A DNA stretch of 64,000 bases from Holophaga foetida DSM 6591 (lineage in GTDB: Bacteria > Acidobacteriota > Holophagae > Holophagales > Holophagaceae), in NCBI RefSeq assembly GCF_000242615.2, contig NZ_KI912269.1, positions 527,775-591,774 on the forward strand, read 5' to 3'. The notes beneath the pieces were generated by a model that saw nothing but the letters and a program-made list of their open reading frames with translations, did not search any database and had not been told where the DNA came from. A program made the position numbers and the translations under genes. Below, in pieces: positions 23,124 to 30,534 of the stretch. The stretch's first letter is position 1. Each line of letters opens with the position of its first letter.

Positions 23124-24176
23124 ATGAAAGCCCTTGCGTTCACCCTGTGCGTCCCCAGCCTGGTCATGGCCCAGGGCCTGATCCAGCCCCCCTGGGTCAG
23201 CATGCTGCCCAGCGCCCCCGGAAGGATCTATGCCATGGGGCTGGCCCCTGTGGCCCCGACAGAAGCCCAGGCAGTCCGACAGGCCTCCCAGAACGCCAAG
23301 GTGGAGGTCATCTCCAGGCTCAGGGCCTCGGTCAAGGGGAGCACCAAGCTCTCCACCCACTCCGTGGTCCAGCGCCAGGGCGGAGGCCCCGCCACCGGAA
23401 GCTCGACCCAGACCCTGAACCAGGATTCGACGATCCAGGCCCAGGCCGTGGAACTCCCGGGACTGGTTGTCGAGGAGACCTGGGTGGACCGGAAGGGCGA
23501 CACGGCCTACGCCCTGGCCTACCTCGATGTCCCGGCCGCCGAGCAGGAATTGCGGAACCGCTTCGGTGCCATGAAGCATGATCTGGCGGTGGAGGAAGGG
23601 ACCAGCGGCGGCCCCCGGGAGCGATTGAAACGGCTTCAGGCCCTCAAGGGGGCCCAGAACGAGATGGACAAGCTGGACGACATGGCCGGCCTCATTTCCG
23701 CGGGAGGCGGAGACCCTGCCCTGCGCCGCCAGGTCCGGGACCTGAAGCTTTCCGTGGACCGACTCCTGGATCGGCTCCGGAACTCCCTCACCATGTGCGT
23801 CGGGGGCGACAGGGATCTGGGCATGGGAGGCGATGTGGCCACCCTGGTCCGCAACGCCGTCCTCAAACAGGGACTGGGATGGGCTGAAGGCAATGCGGAG
23901 TTCACCCTGAACCTGAGGTTCCAGGGGAACCGGCAGGCCTGGGATATCCGGAAGCGTCGCTGGTGGGAATACGACCACAGCGCCGATTTCATCGTGGCCC
24001 GGGGCGTCCTGGAGATCACCCTGGTGGACAAGGCCGGAACCCAGTACGAATCCACGGTCATCGAGGCCAAGGGGGTTGGCGTCAGTGAGTTCCAGGCCGA
24101 CCAGAGACTCCTGAAGGACTACAAGGCCAAGCTGGAAGGAACCCTGGGCCAGTGGCTGGCCGAACTGGTCCGCTGA
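23124..24176 (+). CDS. Secreted LPP20-like protein
   Basis: A 350-residue exported protein with a short signal peptide (MKALAFTLCVPSLVMA). Residues about 22-150 resemble LPP20 (PPWVSMLPSAPGRIYAMGLA, then EAQAVRQASQNAKVEVISRL). The middle is helical and charged, and the C-terminal part (ADFIVARGVLEITLVDKAGT) is beta-rich. GGAGG precedes the ATG by 6 bp. It is divergent from the CsgG-like gene, so the three proteins probably form one envelope module. Function is not assigned. Confidence 0.7.
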   Translation: MKALAFTLCVPSLVMAQGLIQPPWVSMLPSAPGRIYAMGLAPVAPTEAQAVRQASQNAKVEVISRLRASVKGSTKLSTHSVVQRQGGGPATGSSTQTLNQDSTIQAQAVELPGLVVEETWVDRKGDTAYALAYLDVPAAEQELRNRFGAMKHDLAVEEGTSGGPRERLKRLQALKGAQNEMDKLDDMAGLISAGGGDPALRRQVRDLKLSVDRLLDRLRNSLTMCVGGDRDLGMGGDVATLVRNAVLKQGLGWAEGNAEFTLNLRFQGNRQAWDIRKRRWWEYDHSADFIVARGVLEITLVDKAGTQYESTVIEAKGVGVSEFQADQRLLKDYKAKLEGTLGQWLAELVR

Positions 24177-24214
24177 CAGCAGAAGGCCCCGGAAATCTCC
24201 GGGGCCTTCTGCTG
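24177..24214. terminator. Bidirectional terminator hairpin
   Basis: CAGCAGAAGGCCCCGG and CCGGGGCCTTCTGCTG form a perfect 16-bp stem with a 6-nt loop directly after the LPP20-like stop. The convergent ackA stop lies 5 bp beyond. Confidence 0.85.
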
Positions 24215-24218
24215 TGTC

Positions 24219-25478
24219 CTACAGGTGGGCGTCGTTCTTCCGCCGCTGGCAGTCGCCGCGGCTGCCGGGGAACAGAATGTCGTAGGCGTCCATGGCGATC
24301 TGGAGTTCCTCGTTCGTGGGCACCACCAGGATGGTCGTCCGGGAGTAGTTGTGGGAGACGATGCCCTCCGAACCGCCCATATGACCGTTCAGGTTGTAGT
24401 CCATGACGATACCCATGTGCTCCAGGCGGCGGCAGATGCGGGCGCGCATCTTGGCGCCCCACTGGCCGATGCCGCCGGTGAAGATCAGGCCGTCCACCTT
24501 GACCAGCTCGGCGGCATAGGCGCCGATGTACTTGCGGACCTTGTGGGCGAAGACCTCGAGGGCCTCCTCAGCGTGGGCGTTCCCCTCCTGGGCGGCCTTC
24601 TCCACGTCCCGGAGATCGTTGGAGACGCCGGAGAGCCCCAGCAGGCCGCTCTTCTTGTTGAGGATGCTCTGCAGGTCCTTGGAGGAGTAGCCGCGGTCCT
24701 CGAGGAAGCCCAGGATGGAGGGATCCACATCGCCGCTGCGGGTGCCCATCATCACGCCTTCCAGGGGGGTGAAGCCCATGGAGGTGTCGATGGATCGACC
24801 GCTCTCGATGGCGGTGACGGAGGCGCCGTTCCCCAGATGACAGGTGATCAGGTTGGTGTTCTCGGCCACCCGCTTCATCAGGTGGAGGGCCCGGCCGGCC
24901 ACGAAACGGTGGCTGGTGCCGTGGAAGCCGTAGCGGCGGATCCGATACTTGTCGTAGAACTCCCGGGGCAGGCCGTAGAGGTAGGCCGCAGGGGGCATGG
25001 TCTGGTGGAAGGCGGTATCGAAGACACCAACCTGACCGATGTGGGGCAGGAGGCGGGTGACCTCTTCAATGCCGATAATATTGGCTGGGTTGTGAAGGGG
25101 GGCCAGCTCCACGTTCTCCTGGAGGGCCTCCATCACATCATCGTTGATGGCCACAGAAGAAGCGAACTTCTCACCCCCGTGCACCACCCGATGTCCCACA
25201 CCCTGGATCTCAGTGAGGGAACCGAGAATGCCGGACTCCTCGTCCACCAGAGCCTTGGCCACCAACCCCATGGCCACAGCGTGATCGGAAATGGGCTGTT
25301 CAATGCGGATCTCTCCCCTGGGAGAGGTCTGCGCCAGGAAGCCGGAGCAGTCACCGATGCGCTCCACCAGGCCCTTGCCGAGGCTTTCGCGCTGAGGCAT
25401 CTTGAAGACCTCGTACTTGAGCGAGGAGCTCCCGCAATTGATCACGAGGATGTTTTTTTCCGAATGCTGTGTGTCCAT
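24219..25478 (-). CDS. ackA: Acetate kinase
   Basis: A 419-residue enzyme interconverting acetyl phosphate plus ADP with acetate plus ATP, the ATP-yielding step of acetate fermentation. Motifs: N-terminal ILVINCGSSSLKYEVF, VGHRVVHGGEKF, VFDTAFHQTMPPAAYLYGLP, RRYGFHGTSHRFVAGRA, HLGNGASVTAIESGRSIDTS and FTGGIGQWGAKMR. The ATG at 25478 is chosen over an upstream TTG. No phosphotransacetylase gene adjoins it. Confidence 0.96.
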   Translation of the reverse strand: MDTQHSEKNILVINCGSSSLKYEVFKMPQRESLGKGLVERIGDCSGFLAQTSPRGEIRIEQPISDHAVAMGLVAKALVDEESGILGSLTEIQGVGHRVVHGGEKFASSVAINDDVMEALQENVELAPLHNPANIIGIEEVTRLLPHIGQVGVFDTAFHQTMPPAAYLYGLPREFYDKYRIRRYGFHGTSHRFVAGRALHLMKRVAENTNLITCHLGNGASVTAIESGRSIDTSMGFTPLEGVMMGTRSGDVDPSILGFLEDRGYSSKDLQSILNKKSGLLGLSGVSNDLRDVEKAAQEGNAHAEEALEVFAHKVRKYIGAYAAELVKVDGLIFTGGIGQWGAKMRARICRRLEHMGIVMDYNLNGHMGGSEGIVSHNYSRTTILVVPTNEELQIAMDAYDILFPGSRGDCQRRKNDAHL

Positions 25479-26026
25479 GGATCCCAACCTGAGTAGTTGC
25501 GGGCAGATAACCCGTTTTAAGAAAAATGCACGACCATAAGGATTAAAAAATCAAATCAAAACAAGGCAAAGCCCAGCCACTGGAACGAAGACAGCAGAGC
25601 GTGTCCCGGCAGGCCCGGACAGGTCGTTCGTCCCAGACGAATACCTCCAGGCGTTGCCTGCAAAATGAGGTATGGGGCGCTGAATCAACATTTCGGGTTC
25701 AATCTGGCGCTTCTGATCCTGTCCATTCTGGTCCCGGCCGAAGGCCTGCCCGGACGCAGATTCGCACACGGAATACATATCCACCCGAAGGGGTCCCGGT
25801 GATCAGGAACCTGAATCCTCCAAGTTGTGACCATGTTAACAGGTGAATACAGAGCCCTGACCGTCTTTTTTGGTATGACCAAACCATCCATACGGAAAAA
25901 AGCGTGCCACCGCCTAATTTCCAAGGATGATATTACTCAGGCGCGACCGTATTATTCAGGCGTCCGAGGAGACAGGCCATTAATCGTGACATTATTCCCT
26001 AATAACACATACCAAGACATCACTAC
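25479..26026. other. Long non-coding gap with short direct repeats
   Basis: 548 bp between divergent ackA and the cytosine methyltransferase gene. Base composition is more AT-rich at both ends. Short open frames here have no ribosome sites or recognisable content. TATTAYTCAGGCG occurs twice (25931-25943 and 25950-25962), and TTCGTC/GACGAA forms a small dyad near 25630. I see no convincing RNA gene or terminator. It must contain the promoters of both flanking genes. Confidence 0.5.
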
Positions 26027-26896
26027 ATGCTGAATGCCATCGAATTTTTCTCCGGCATCGGCGGATGGCGCTATGCCCTGGGTGACCAGGGCAAGGTGGT
26101 TCGGGCCTACGACATCAGCCCGGCAGCCAACGACACCTATGCCCACAACCATGGGGATCGGCCCTGGGATCGGGAGATCGCCAGCCTGGACCCCAGCCAG
26201 GTCCAGGCGCTGAAGGCGGATACCTGGCTCATGAGCCCCCCCTGCCAACCCTTCTGCCGCATGGGAAACCATCGGGGCCTGGAGGATCTCCGCTCCAAGG
26301 CATTCCTCCACCTCATGGACCTGCTGCGCCTCATCCCGCCCGAGCACCTGGTATTGGAGAACGTGATCGGCTTCCTGGGCTCCGATGCCCACGAACTCCT
26401 CGCGGAACGGCTCCGGGCATCCGGCATGCACTGGCGGGAATACCAGCTCTGCCCCACCCAGTTCGGCATCCCCAATCTCCGCCCCCGGGTCTATCTGGTG
26501 GCCTCCCGCCACCCCATCGCCGATCCGCCCCTGCCCGAAATGCCCCCCCTTCCTCTGGCCGCCTTCCTTGACCCGCAGGAAGACGAAAGCCTCTACCTGC
26601 GCCATGAGGAAAGCGCGAAGCACGGGCCGGGACTGGCCCTGGTGAATCCGGAGAGCCGGACCTCCGCCTGCTTCATCGGTGGCTACGGCAAGCGCTTCGT
26701 CGGAAGCGGGCCTTTCCTGCGCACCCCCCAGGGGATCCGCAGGTTCTCTCCGGAGGAAGTCGCCCGACTCCTGGGCCTTCCCCGGGAATTCAGGTTCCCG
26801 GACTCCATCAGCCGCACCAAGCGCTACAAGCTCCTGGGCAACGGACTCAGCATCCCTGTCGCACGCTGGGTAACTACTCTCCTGTCTCCTTGCTGA
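26027..26896 (+). CDS. DNMT2-like cytosine-C5 methyltransferase (likely tRNA or DNA)
   Basis: A 289-residue cytosine-C5 methyltransferase. Motif I is FFSGIGGWRYAL, motif IV SPPCQPF (nucleophile C73), motif VI ENVIGF (111-116), motif VIII NLRPRVYLVAS and motif X LLGNGLSIPVARW. Between them lies CFIGGYGKRFVGSG (215-228), resembling the CFTxxYG...GTGS motif that marks the DNMT2/TRDMT1 branch, and CPTQFGIPNLR resembles DNMT2 SPTxxGIPNSR. There is almost no target-recognition domain and no restriction gene nearby. DNMT2 enzymes methylate tRNA, so tRNA methylation is the leading hypothesis. The 3' end overlaps the convergent ftsW-like gene by 23 bp. Confidence 0.82.
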   Translation: MLNAIEFFSGIGGWRYALGDQGKVVRAYDISPAANDTYAHNHGDRPWDREIASLDPSQVQALKADTWLMSPPCQPFCRMGNHRGLEDLRSKAFLHLMDLLRLIPPEHLVLENVIGFLGSDAHELLAERLRASGMHWREYQLCPTQFGIPNLRPRVYLVASRHPIADPPLPEMPPLPLAAFLDPQEDESLYLRHEESAKHGPGLALVNPESRTSACFIGGYGKRFVGSGPFLRTPQGIRRFSPEEVARLLGLPREFRFPDSISRTKRYKLLGNGLSIPVARWVTTLLSPC

Positions 26897-27986
26897 TGGA
26901 GAGCAGGAGCCCGAGAGAGGCCAGGGAGGCGATGAGGCTGGAACTGCCATAGCTGATAAAGGGCAGCGGGATGCCCTTGTTGGGGGCCAGACTAAGCACC
27001 ACGCTCATGTTCATGAGGGCCTGCACCACCAGTAGCAGGGTGAAGCCCATGGCACAGAGCCGCAGGAAGGCGTCCCGGACACGACGCGCGATGCGATAGC
27101 CCCGGATGAGGACCGCCAGGAAGAGGACCAGGACGAGGACCGAGCCCACCAGTCCGGCTTCCTCGCCGATCACGGCGTAGATGAAGTCAGTATGGGCCTC
27201 CGGCAGAAAGAAGAGCTTCTGGCGACCAGCCCCCAGCCCCACCCCCAGCAGACCGCCGTTGCCCACGGCTACGAGGCTCTGGAGGGTCTGGTGGCCCTTG
27301 CCCAGGGGATCGGCCTCGGGGTTCAGGAAGCTGGTGACCCGCGCCAGACGGTAGGGAGAGGTCACCACGAAGGCGGCCCCCACCGCCCCGAGAACGGGGA
27401 CAGCGATGGCGAAGATCCAGCGGGGCGCGCCCCCCAGGAAGACCACCAGCATGGTGACGAAGACAATGAGGAAGGTGGTGCCGAAGTCGGGTTCCTTGAG
27501 GATCAACCCCAGGGGAATGATCAGGATCCCCATCAGGGTCACCAGTTTGGGGATGGCGTCCTGGCGCTGCCCCCAGGCCTCCCGGTGCTTCACCATCCAC
27601 CAGGAGGCGATGAGCACTGCCAGAGGCTTGAACAGCTCCGAGGGCTGGATGCTCTGCCCAAAGATGCGCACCCATCGGTGGGCATGATTCACCGGCGGGA
27701 AGGCGAAGACCGCCAGGAGTCCCAGAATGGAAACGCAGTAGAGAATCTGGAGGGGCCTGGGGTGCTCCCTCAGGTCCGTCAAATCCACCTGACTCAGGGC
27801 CAGCATGAGAGAGAGCCCGATGAAGCCGCCAATCATCTGCCTCACCAGGAAGGCTGTGGCAGCGGCGTTGTTCTGGGAGGCCTTGATGGCCGACGCCGAA
27901 TAGATCCACACCATCCCCACCACCATCAGCATGAGGGCGAAGAAGAGGAGCAGGCGATCGATGGGGCGACGGACGTCAGGGGACAT
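26874..27986 (-). CDS. FtsW/RodA/SpoVE-family peptidoglycan polymerase
   Basis: A 370-residue SEDS-family membrane glycosyltransferase with about ten hydrophobic helices, which polymerises lipid II with a partner class b PBP. Conserved stretches are FGQSIQPSELFKPLAVL, KEPDFGTTFLIVFV, GAGRQKLFFLPEAHTDFIYAVIGEE and NKGIPLPFISYGSSSLI. The sequence fits FtsW somewhat better than RodA, but no division cluster surrounds it. The minus-strand tRNA gene is 22 bp upstream of its start codon. Confidence 0.9.
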   Translation of the reverse strand: MSPDVRRPIDRLLLFFALMLMVVGMVWIYSASAIKASQNNAAATAFLVRQMIGGFIGLSLMLALSQVDLTDLREHPRPLQILYCVSILGLLAVFAFPPVNHAHRWVRIFGQSIQPSELFKPLAVLIASWWMVKHREAWGQRQDAIPKLVTLMGILIIPLGLILKEPDFGTTFLIVFVTMLVVFLGGAPRWIFAIAVPVLGAVGAAFVVTSPYRLARVTSFLNPEADPLGKGHQTLQSLVAVGNGGLLGVGLGAGRQKLFFLPEAHTDFIYAVIGEEAGLVGSVLVLVLFLAVLIRGYRIARRVRDAFLRLCAMGFTLLLVVQALMNMSVVLSLAPNKGIPLPFISYGSSSLIASLASLGLLLSISKETGE

Positions 27987-28008
27987 GAACGGCTCGGCTC
28001 CAGAAGGG

Positions 28009-28085
28009 TGGTGCGCCCAGCAGGACTCGAACCTGCGACCTGCTGCTTAGAAGGCAGCTGCTCTATCCACCTGAGCTATGGGCAC
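28009..28085 (-). tRNA. tRNA-Arg (anticodon TCT)
   Basis: Read on the minus strand, GTGCCCA pairs with TGGGCGC as the acceptor stem. The D arm contains TAGCTCAGGTGGATAGAGCA, the anticodon loop is CTTCTAA with anticodon TCT, and the T arm carries GGTTCGAGTCC. The discriminator is A, and the CCA tail is encoded (28009-28011). It decodes AGA/AGG, rare codons in this GC-rich sequence. Confidence 0.96.
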
Positions 28086-28110
28086 CCGGGAATGATCATT
28101 CTGCCATGGA

Positions 28111-29001
28111 TCAGGGCCCGAAGCTCACCCATCCGGCCCTTCCCGGAATCTCGCGGCGCGTGATGGCCGCTGCGGGGGGCCCCTGGGCAAGCAGTTCCGG
28201 CAGCCAGTCAGCGTGGGTGCGGACCCGCACCTCCCGCTCTTTCAGGCCCCGGAGGAAGGCGTCGAAAGTGCCCTGAAGGGCGCCCCCTTCCACCTCGGTG
28301 TGGAGAGCATAGACGTTCAGGGCGTCCTCCCGGATCAGGCCGAGGACCTCCTGGTTGACCTCCTCGGGCCCCCGGCCTTCCAGGCCCAGGAGCTCGTCCA
28401 GGGTGGGAAGGGTGGTGGGGATCTGGAGGGTCTTGAGGACCTGCCCCTTCACAATGGGATAGAAAGGACGTGTGCCCCGGCAGTCCCCGGCATAGTCCAT
28501 GCCGTAGGCTTCCTGGAGCTCGAGGGTCGTATCGTTGCAGCGCCAGGCGGGACTCACCGCCCCCCTGGCGGGGAAGCCGAAGACATCCTGGAAGGCCCCG
28601 TGGGCCGATTCATACCAGTGCGAGAGCCACTGACGGGATTTGCGATCCAGGAGATCGTGGTACTGGACGTGATCCCATGCGTGGATGGCCACCTCGTGGC
28701 CAGCCTCCAGTGCACTGCGCATCTGTGAGGCCGCCCGGCGGTGGATGATGGGGGCGGGCAGCAGCACCCCGTACATCATGGTGCGCCACGTGTATAGCTG
28801 GCCGGCGTTGGTGCGGCGCATCTTGGCGAAGAAGCCCTTGCGGAAGATCCGCCGGATGGCCTTCCCGGAGCTGTCGGGCCCCAGGGAGAGGTAGAAGCTG
28901 GCCCGCATTCCATGGCGATCCAGGAGCCGGAGCAGGTTGGGAATCCCCTGGAGGGTGCCATCCAGGGTGTCCACATCCACCCGCAGGGAAAGCGTCTTCA
29001 T
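28111..29001 (-). CDS. ArnD-like deformylase (polysaccharide deacetylase family)
   Basis: A 296-residue NodB-fold protein closely resembling ArnD, which removes the formyl group from undecaprenyl-phosphate-4-formamido-arabinose in lipid A modification. Matches include LRVDVDTLDGTLQGIPNLL (metal Asp pair), SFYLSLGPDSSGKAIRRIF, EVAIHAWDHVQYHD (metal His), YAGDCRGTRPF and VYALHTEVEGGALQGTF. No arnA, arnB, arnC or arnT gene is in the window. It is translationally coupled (ATGA) to the PilZ-like gene. Confidence 0.82.
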   Translation of the reverse strand: MKTLSLRVDVDTLDGTLQGIPNLLRLLDRHGMRASFYLSLGPDSSGKAIRRIFRKGFFAKMRRTNAGQLYTWRTMMYGVLLPAPIIHRRAASQMRSALEAGHEVAIHAWDHVQYHDLLDRKSRQWLSHWYESAHGAFQDVFGFPARGAVSPAWRCNDTTLELQEAYGMDYAGDCRGTRPFYPIVKGQVLKTLQIPTTLPTLDELLGLEGRGPEEVNQEVLGLIREDALNVYALHTEVEGGALQGTFDAFLRGLKEREVRVRTHADWLPELLAQGPPAAAITRREIPGRAGWVSFGP

Positions 29002-29708
29002 CGCTCGGCTGGCTTCCGCGACATCTCAGAGAGCATCGTCCGCCTTGCCTGGATGAAGCGCCGCATACGCTCCCGGTCGACGCCCTCCATGCTTCCCATG
29101 ACGACGCCAACCCTCAGGGGCAGACTCTCGCCCTCCAGGATCTCCATGTGACGGACCTCGCCGGTGATCTCGAACGGGATACCGCCTGGCAGGAAGGTCT
29201 GCACGTCGAGGTGGGCCCTCAACACCAGGGGAAAGGACTGGGGGAAGCCCAGGCCGATGCCCGTCTCGGTGAGGCTCAGCAGCTTGGCGGGGTAGAGCCT
29301 GCCCCCCACACCCACCTGGGCGTCCAGGGCACGGAGCCCCGGGGAGGCCACCTTGAGATCCTCGCGTCGATGACGCTCCAGGATCTGAGTGGGCCAGGTC
29401 ACCCGGACAAGGGGACCCGTCTCCTCCCTTGAAGAGGTGGGTTCCAGCATGGTGGTGCGCAGGGAATAGGCCTCATCTCCGAGAAGAAGCGAGAGGGTCA
29501 GCACCGCCCCGACCGGGGGGTGCTGGTCCCGCCGCTTGGCCCCCTTGAAGAGCAGCCACTGGCCATGCTCCATGGCATGCAGCTGGAGATCCCCCAGCAT
29601 CCGGAGGCTCCCCGACTCCCGCAGACTGGCGGGGGAAGCGACCCGAACCGCCGCCTTGAGCAGGGCATCCAGTTCCATGTTTCCAGTGGCAGACGAGCTG
29701 TCATCCAT
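28998..29708 (-). CDS. PilZ-domain-like (YcgR-type) protein
   Basis: A 236-residue soluble protein with a YcgR-like two-part layout. The N-terminal beta-rich domain covers about 1-115; the C-terminal PilZ-like barrel begins around QILERHRREDLKV and continues with LLSLTETGIGLGFPQ. The c-di-GMP motifs RxxxR and [D/N]xSxxG are only partly kept, so nucleotide binding is uncertain. I start at 29708, where GAGGA lies 5 bp upstream; an ATG at 29720 overlaps the phosphoesterase stop. It sits between the phosphoesterase and ArnD-like genes in a coupled three-gene unit. Confidence 0.6.
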   Translation of the reverse strand: MDDSSSATGNMELDALLKAAVRVASPASLRESGSLRMLGDLQLHAMEHGQWLLFKGAKRRDQHPPVGAVLTLSLLLGDEAYSLRTTMLEPTSSREETGPLVRVTWPTQILERHRREDLKVASPGLRALDAQVGVGGRLYPAKLLSLTETGIGLGFPQSFPLVLRAHLDVQTFLPGGIPFEITGEVRHMEILEGESLPLRVGVVMGSMEGVDRERMRRFIQARRTMLSEMSRKPAER

Positions 29709-29716
29709 AGGGGTCC

Positions 29717-30457
29717 TCATATTCCGTAGAAAAGACGTTCAGCGAGATTGGGATGGAGACGGGCCTCAAGGATCTCCCGGGCGGCTCCCGAGTGATCGTA
29801 TTCCAAACGATGGAGCTTGAGGCGCTTCCTCCGCGTGTCGTAGGTCATGAATGATAGACGGGGATCCCGATCCCTGGGTTGACCCACCGAACCCGGATTG
29901 ACCAGATAACGGCAGTCTTTCTTGAGCTGGAACCATTCTCCGGGCTCCAGAAGGTAGGGGGTGAGAACCTGCGCGACCTCATCCAGTTCGAAACAGCAGG
30001 GCAGATGGGTATGGCCGAAAAAGCACAGCGGCCCCTCGAACCCATCGAAGGCCTCCAGGGCGTCCTGGGGGTGCAGCAGGTAGGAATCTTCGTCCAATGG
30101 GGAGCCGTGGGAGATCACATAATCCTCCCCGACAGCCAGAGGCCCTGCGGGCAGGTTCCGCAGGATGCGGAGGTTCTCCCGGGAGAGGCGATCCCGGGTC
30201 CAGTGAGCCGCCCCTTTGGCGGGCAGGCTGAAGTGCTGGTCTGCCCCCCGCACCGAGCAGGCCCGATCGTGATTGCCTCGCACGATGAACCTGGGTTTCA
30301 TGCCCAGCACCTTTTCCATGACCTGATTGGGCTGGGCGCCGTAGCCCACCACATCCCCCAGGAGCACAAAACGCTGGATAGCCCGGCGACGGGCATATCT
30401 CAGCACGACATTCAGGGCCTGCAGATTCGAGTGGATATCGGAAAGAATCAGATCCAT
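29717..30457 (-). CDS. Calcineurin-like metallophosphoesterase
   Basis: A 246-residue metallophosphoesterase of the YfcE/MJ0936-like group. Metal-binding motifs run in order: LILSDIHSNLQAL (DxH), LLGDVVGYGAQPN (GDxxxYG), IVRGNHDRA (GNHD), VISHGSP and FFGHTHLP (GHTH), then LVNPGSVGQPRDRDP. The start is the ATG just before the first motif. The substrate is unknown; related enzymes hydrolyse phosphodiesters. It is the first gene of the phosphoesterase-PilZ-ArnD unit. Confidence 0.88.
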   Translation of the reverse strand: MDLILSDIHSNLQALNVVLRYARRRAIQRFVLLGDVVGYGAQPNQVMEKVLGMKPRFIVRGNHDRACSVRGADQHFSLPAKGAAHWTRDRLSRENLRILRNLPAGPLAVGEDYVISHGSPLDEDSYLLHPQDALEAFDGFEGPLCFFGHTHLPCCFELDEVAQVLTPYLLEPGEWFQLKKDCRYLVNPGSVGQPRDRDPRLSFMTYDTRRKRLKLHRLEYDHSGAAREILEARLHPNLAERLFYGI

Positions 30458-30534
30458 GACTGGAAGGAAGTATCGCACGGTGAAGGCGGATCACCCAGGC
30501 TCGCAGTAATCTGGTGAAGATTGGACCAAATACC

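Noticed and set aside
22005..24176. Curli secretion locus
   Set aside because: Only a CsgG-like fold is present. No CsgA/B/E/F-like repeats or chaperones are seen.
25551..25846. Several 60-80 codon frames on both strands in the ackA/methyltransferase gap
   Set aside because: They overlap one another on opposite strands, lack ribosome sites and show no recognisable protein features.
26027..26896. Restriction-modification system
   Set aside because: A cytosine-C5 methyltransferase is present, but no endonuclease, specificity subunit or mobility gene adjoins it, and its motifs point to the DNMT2 branch.
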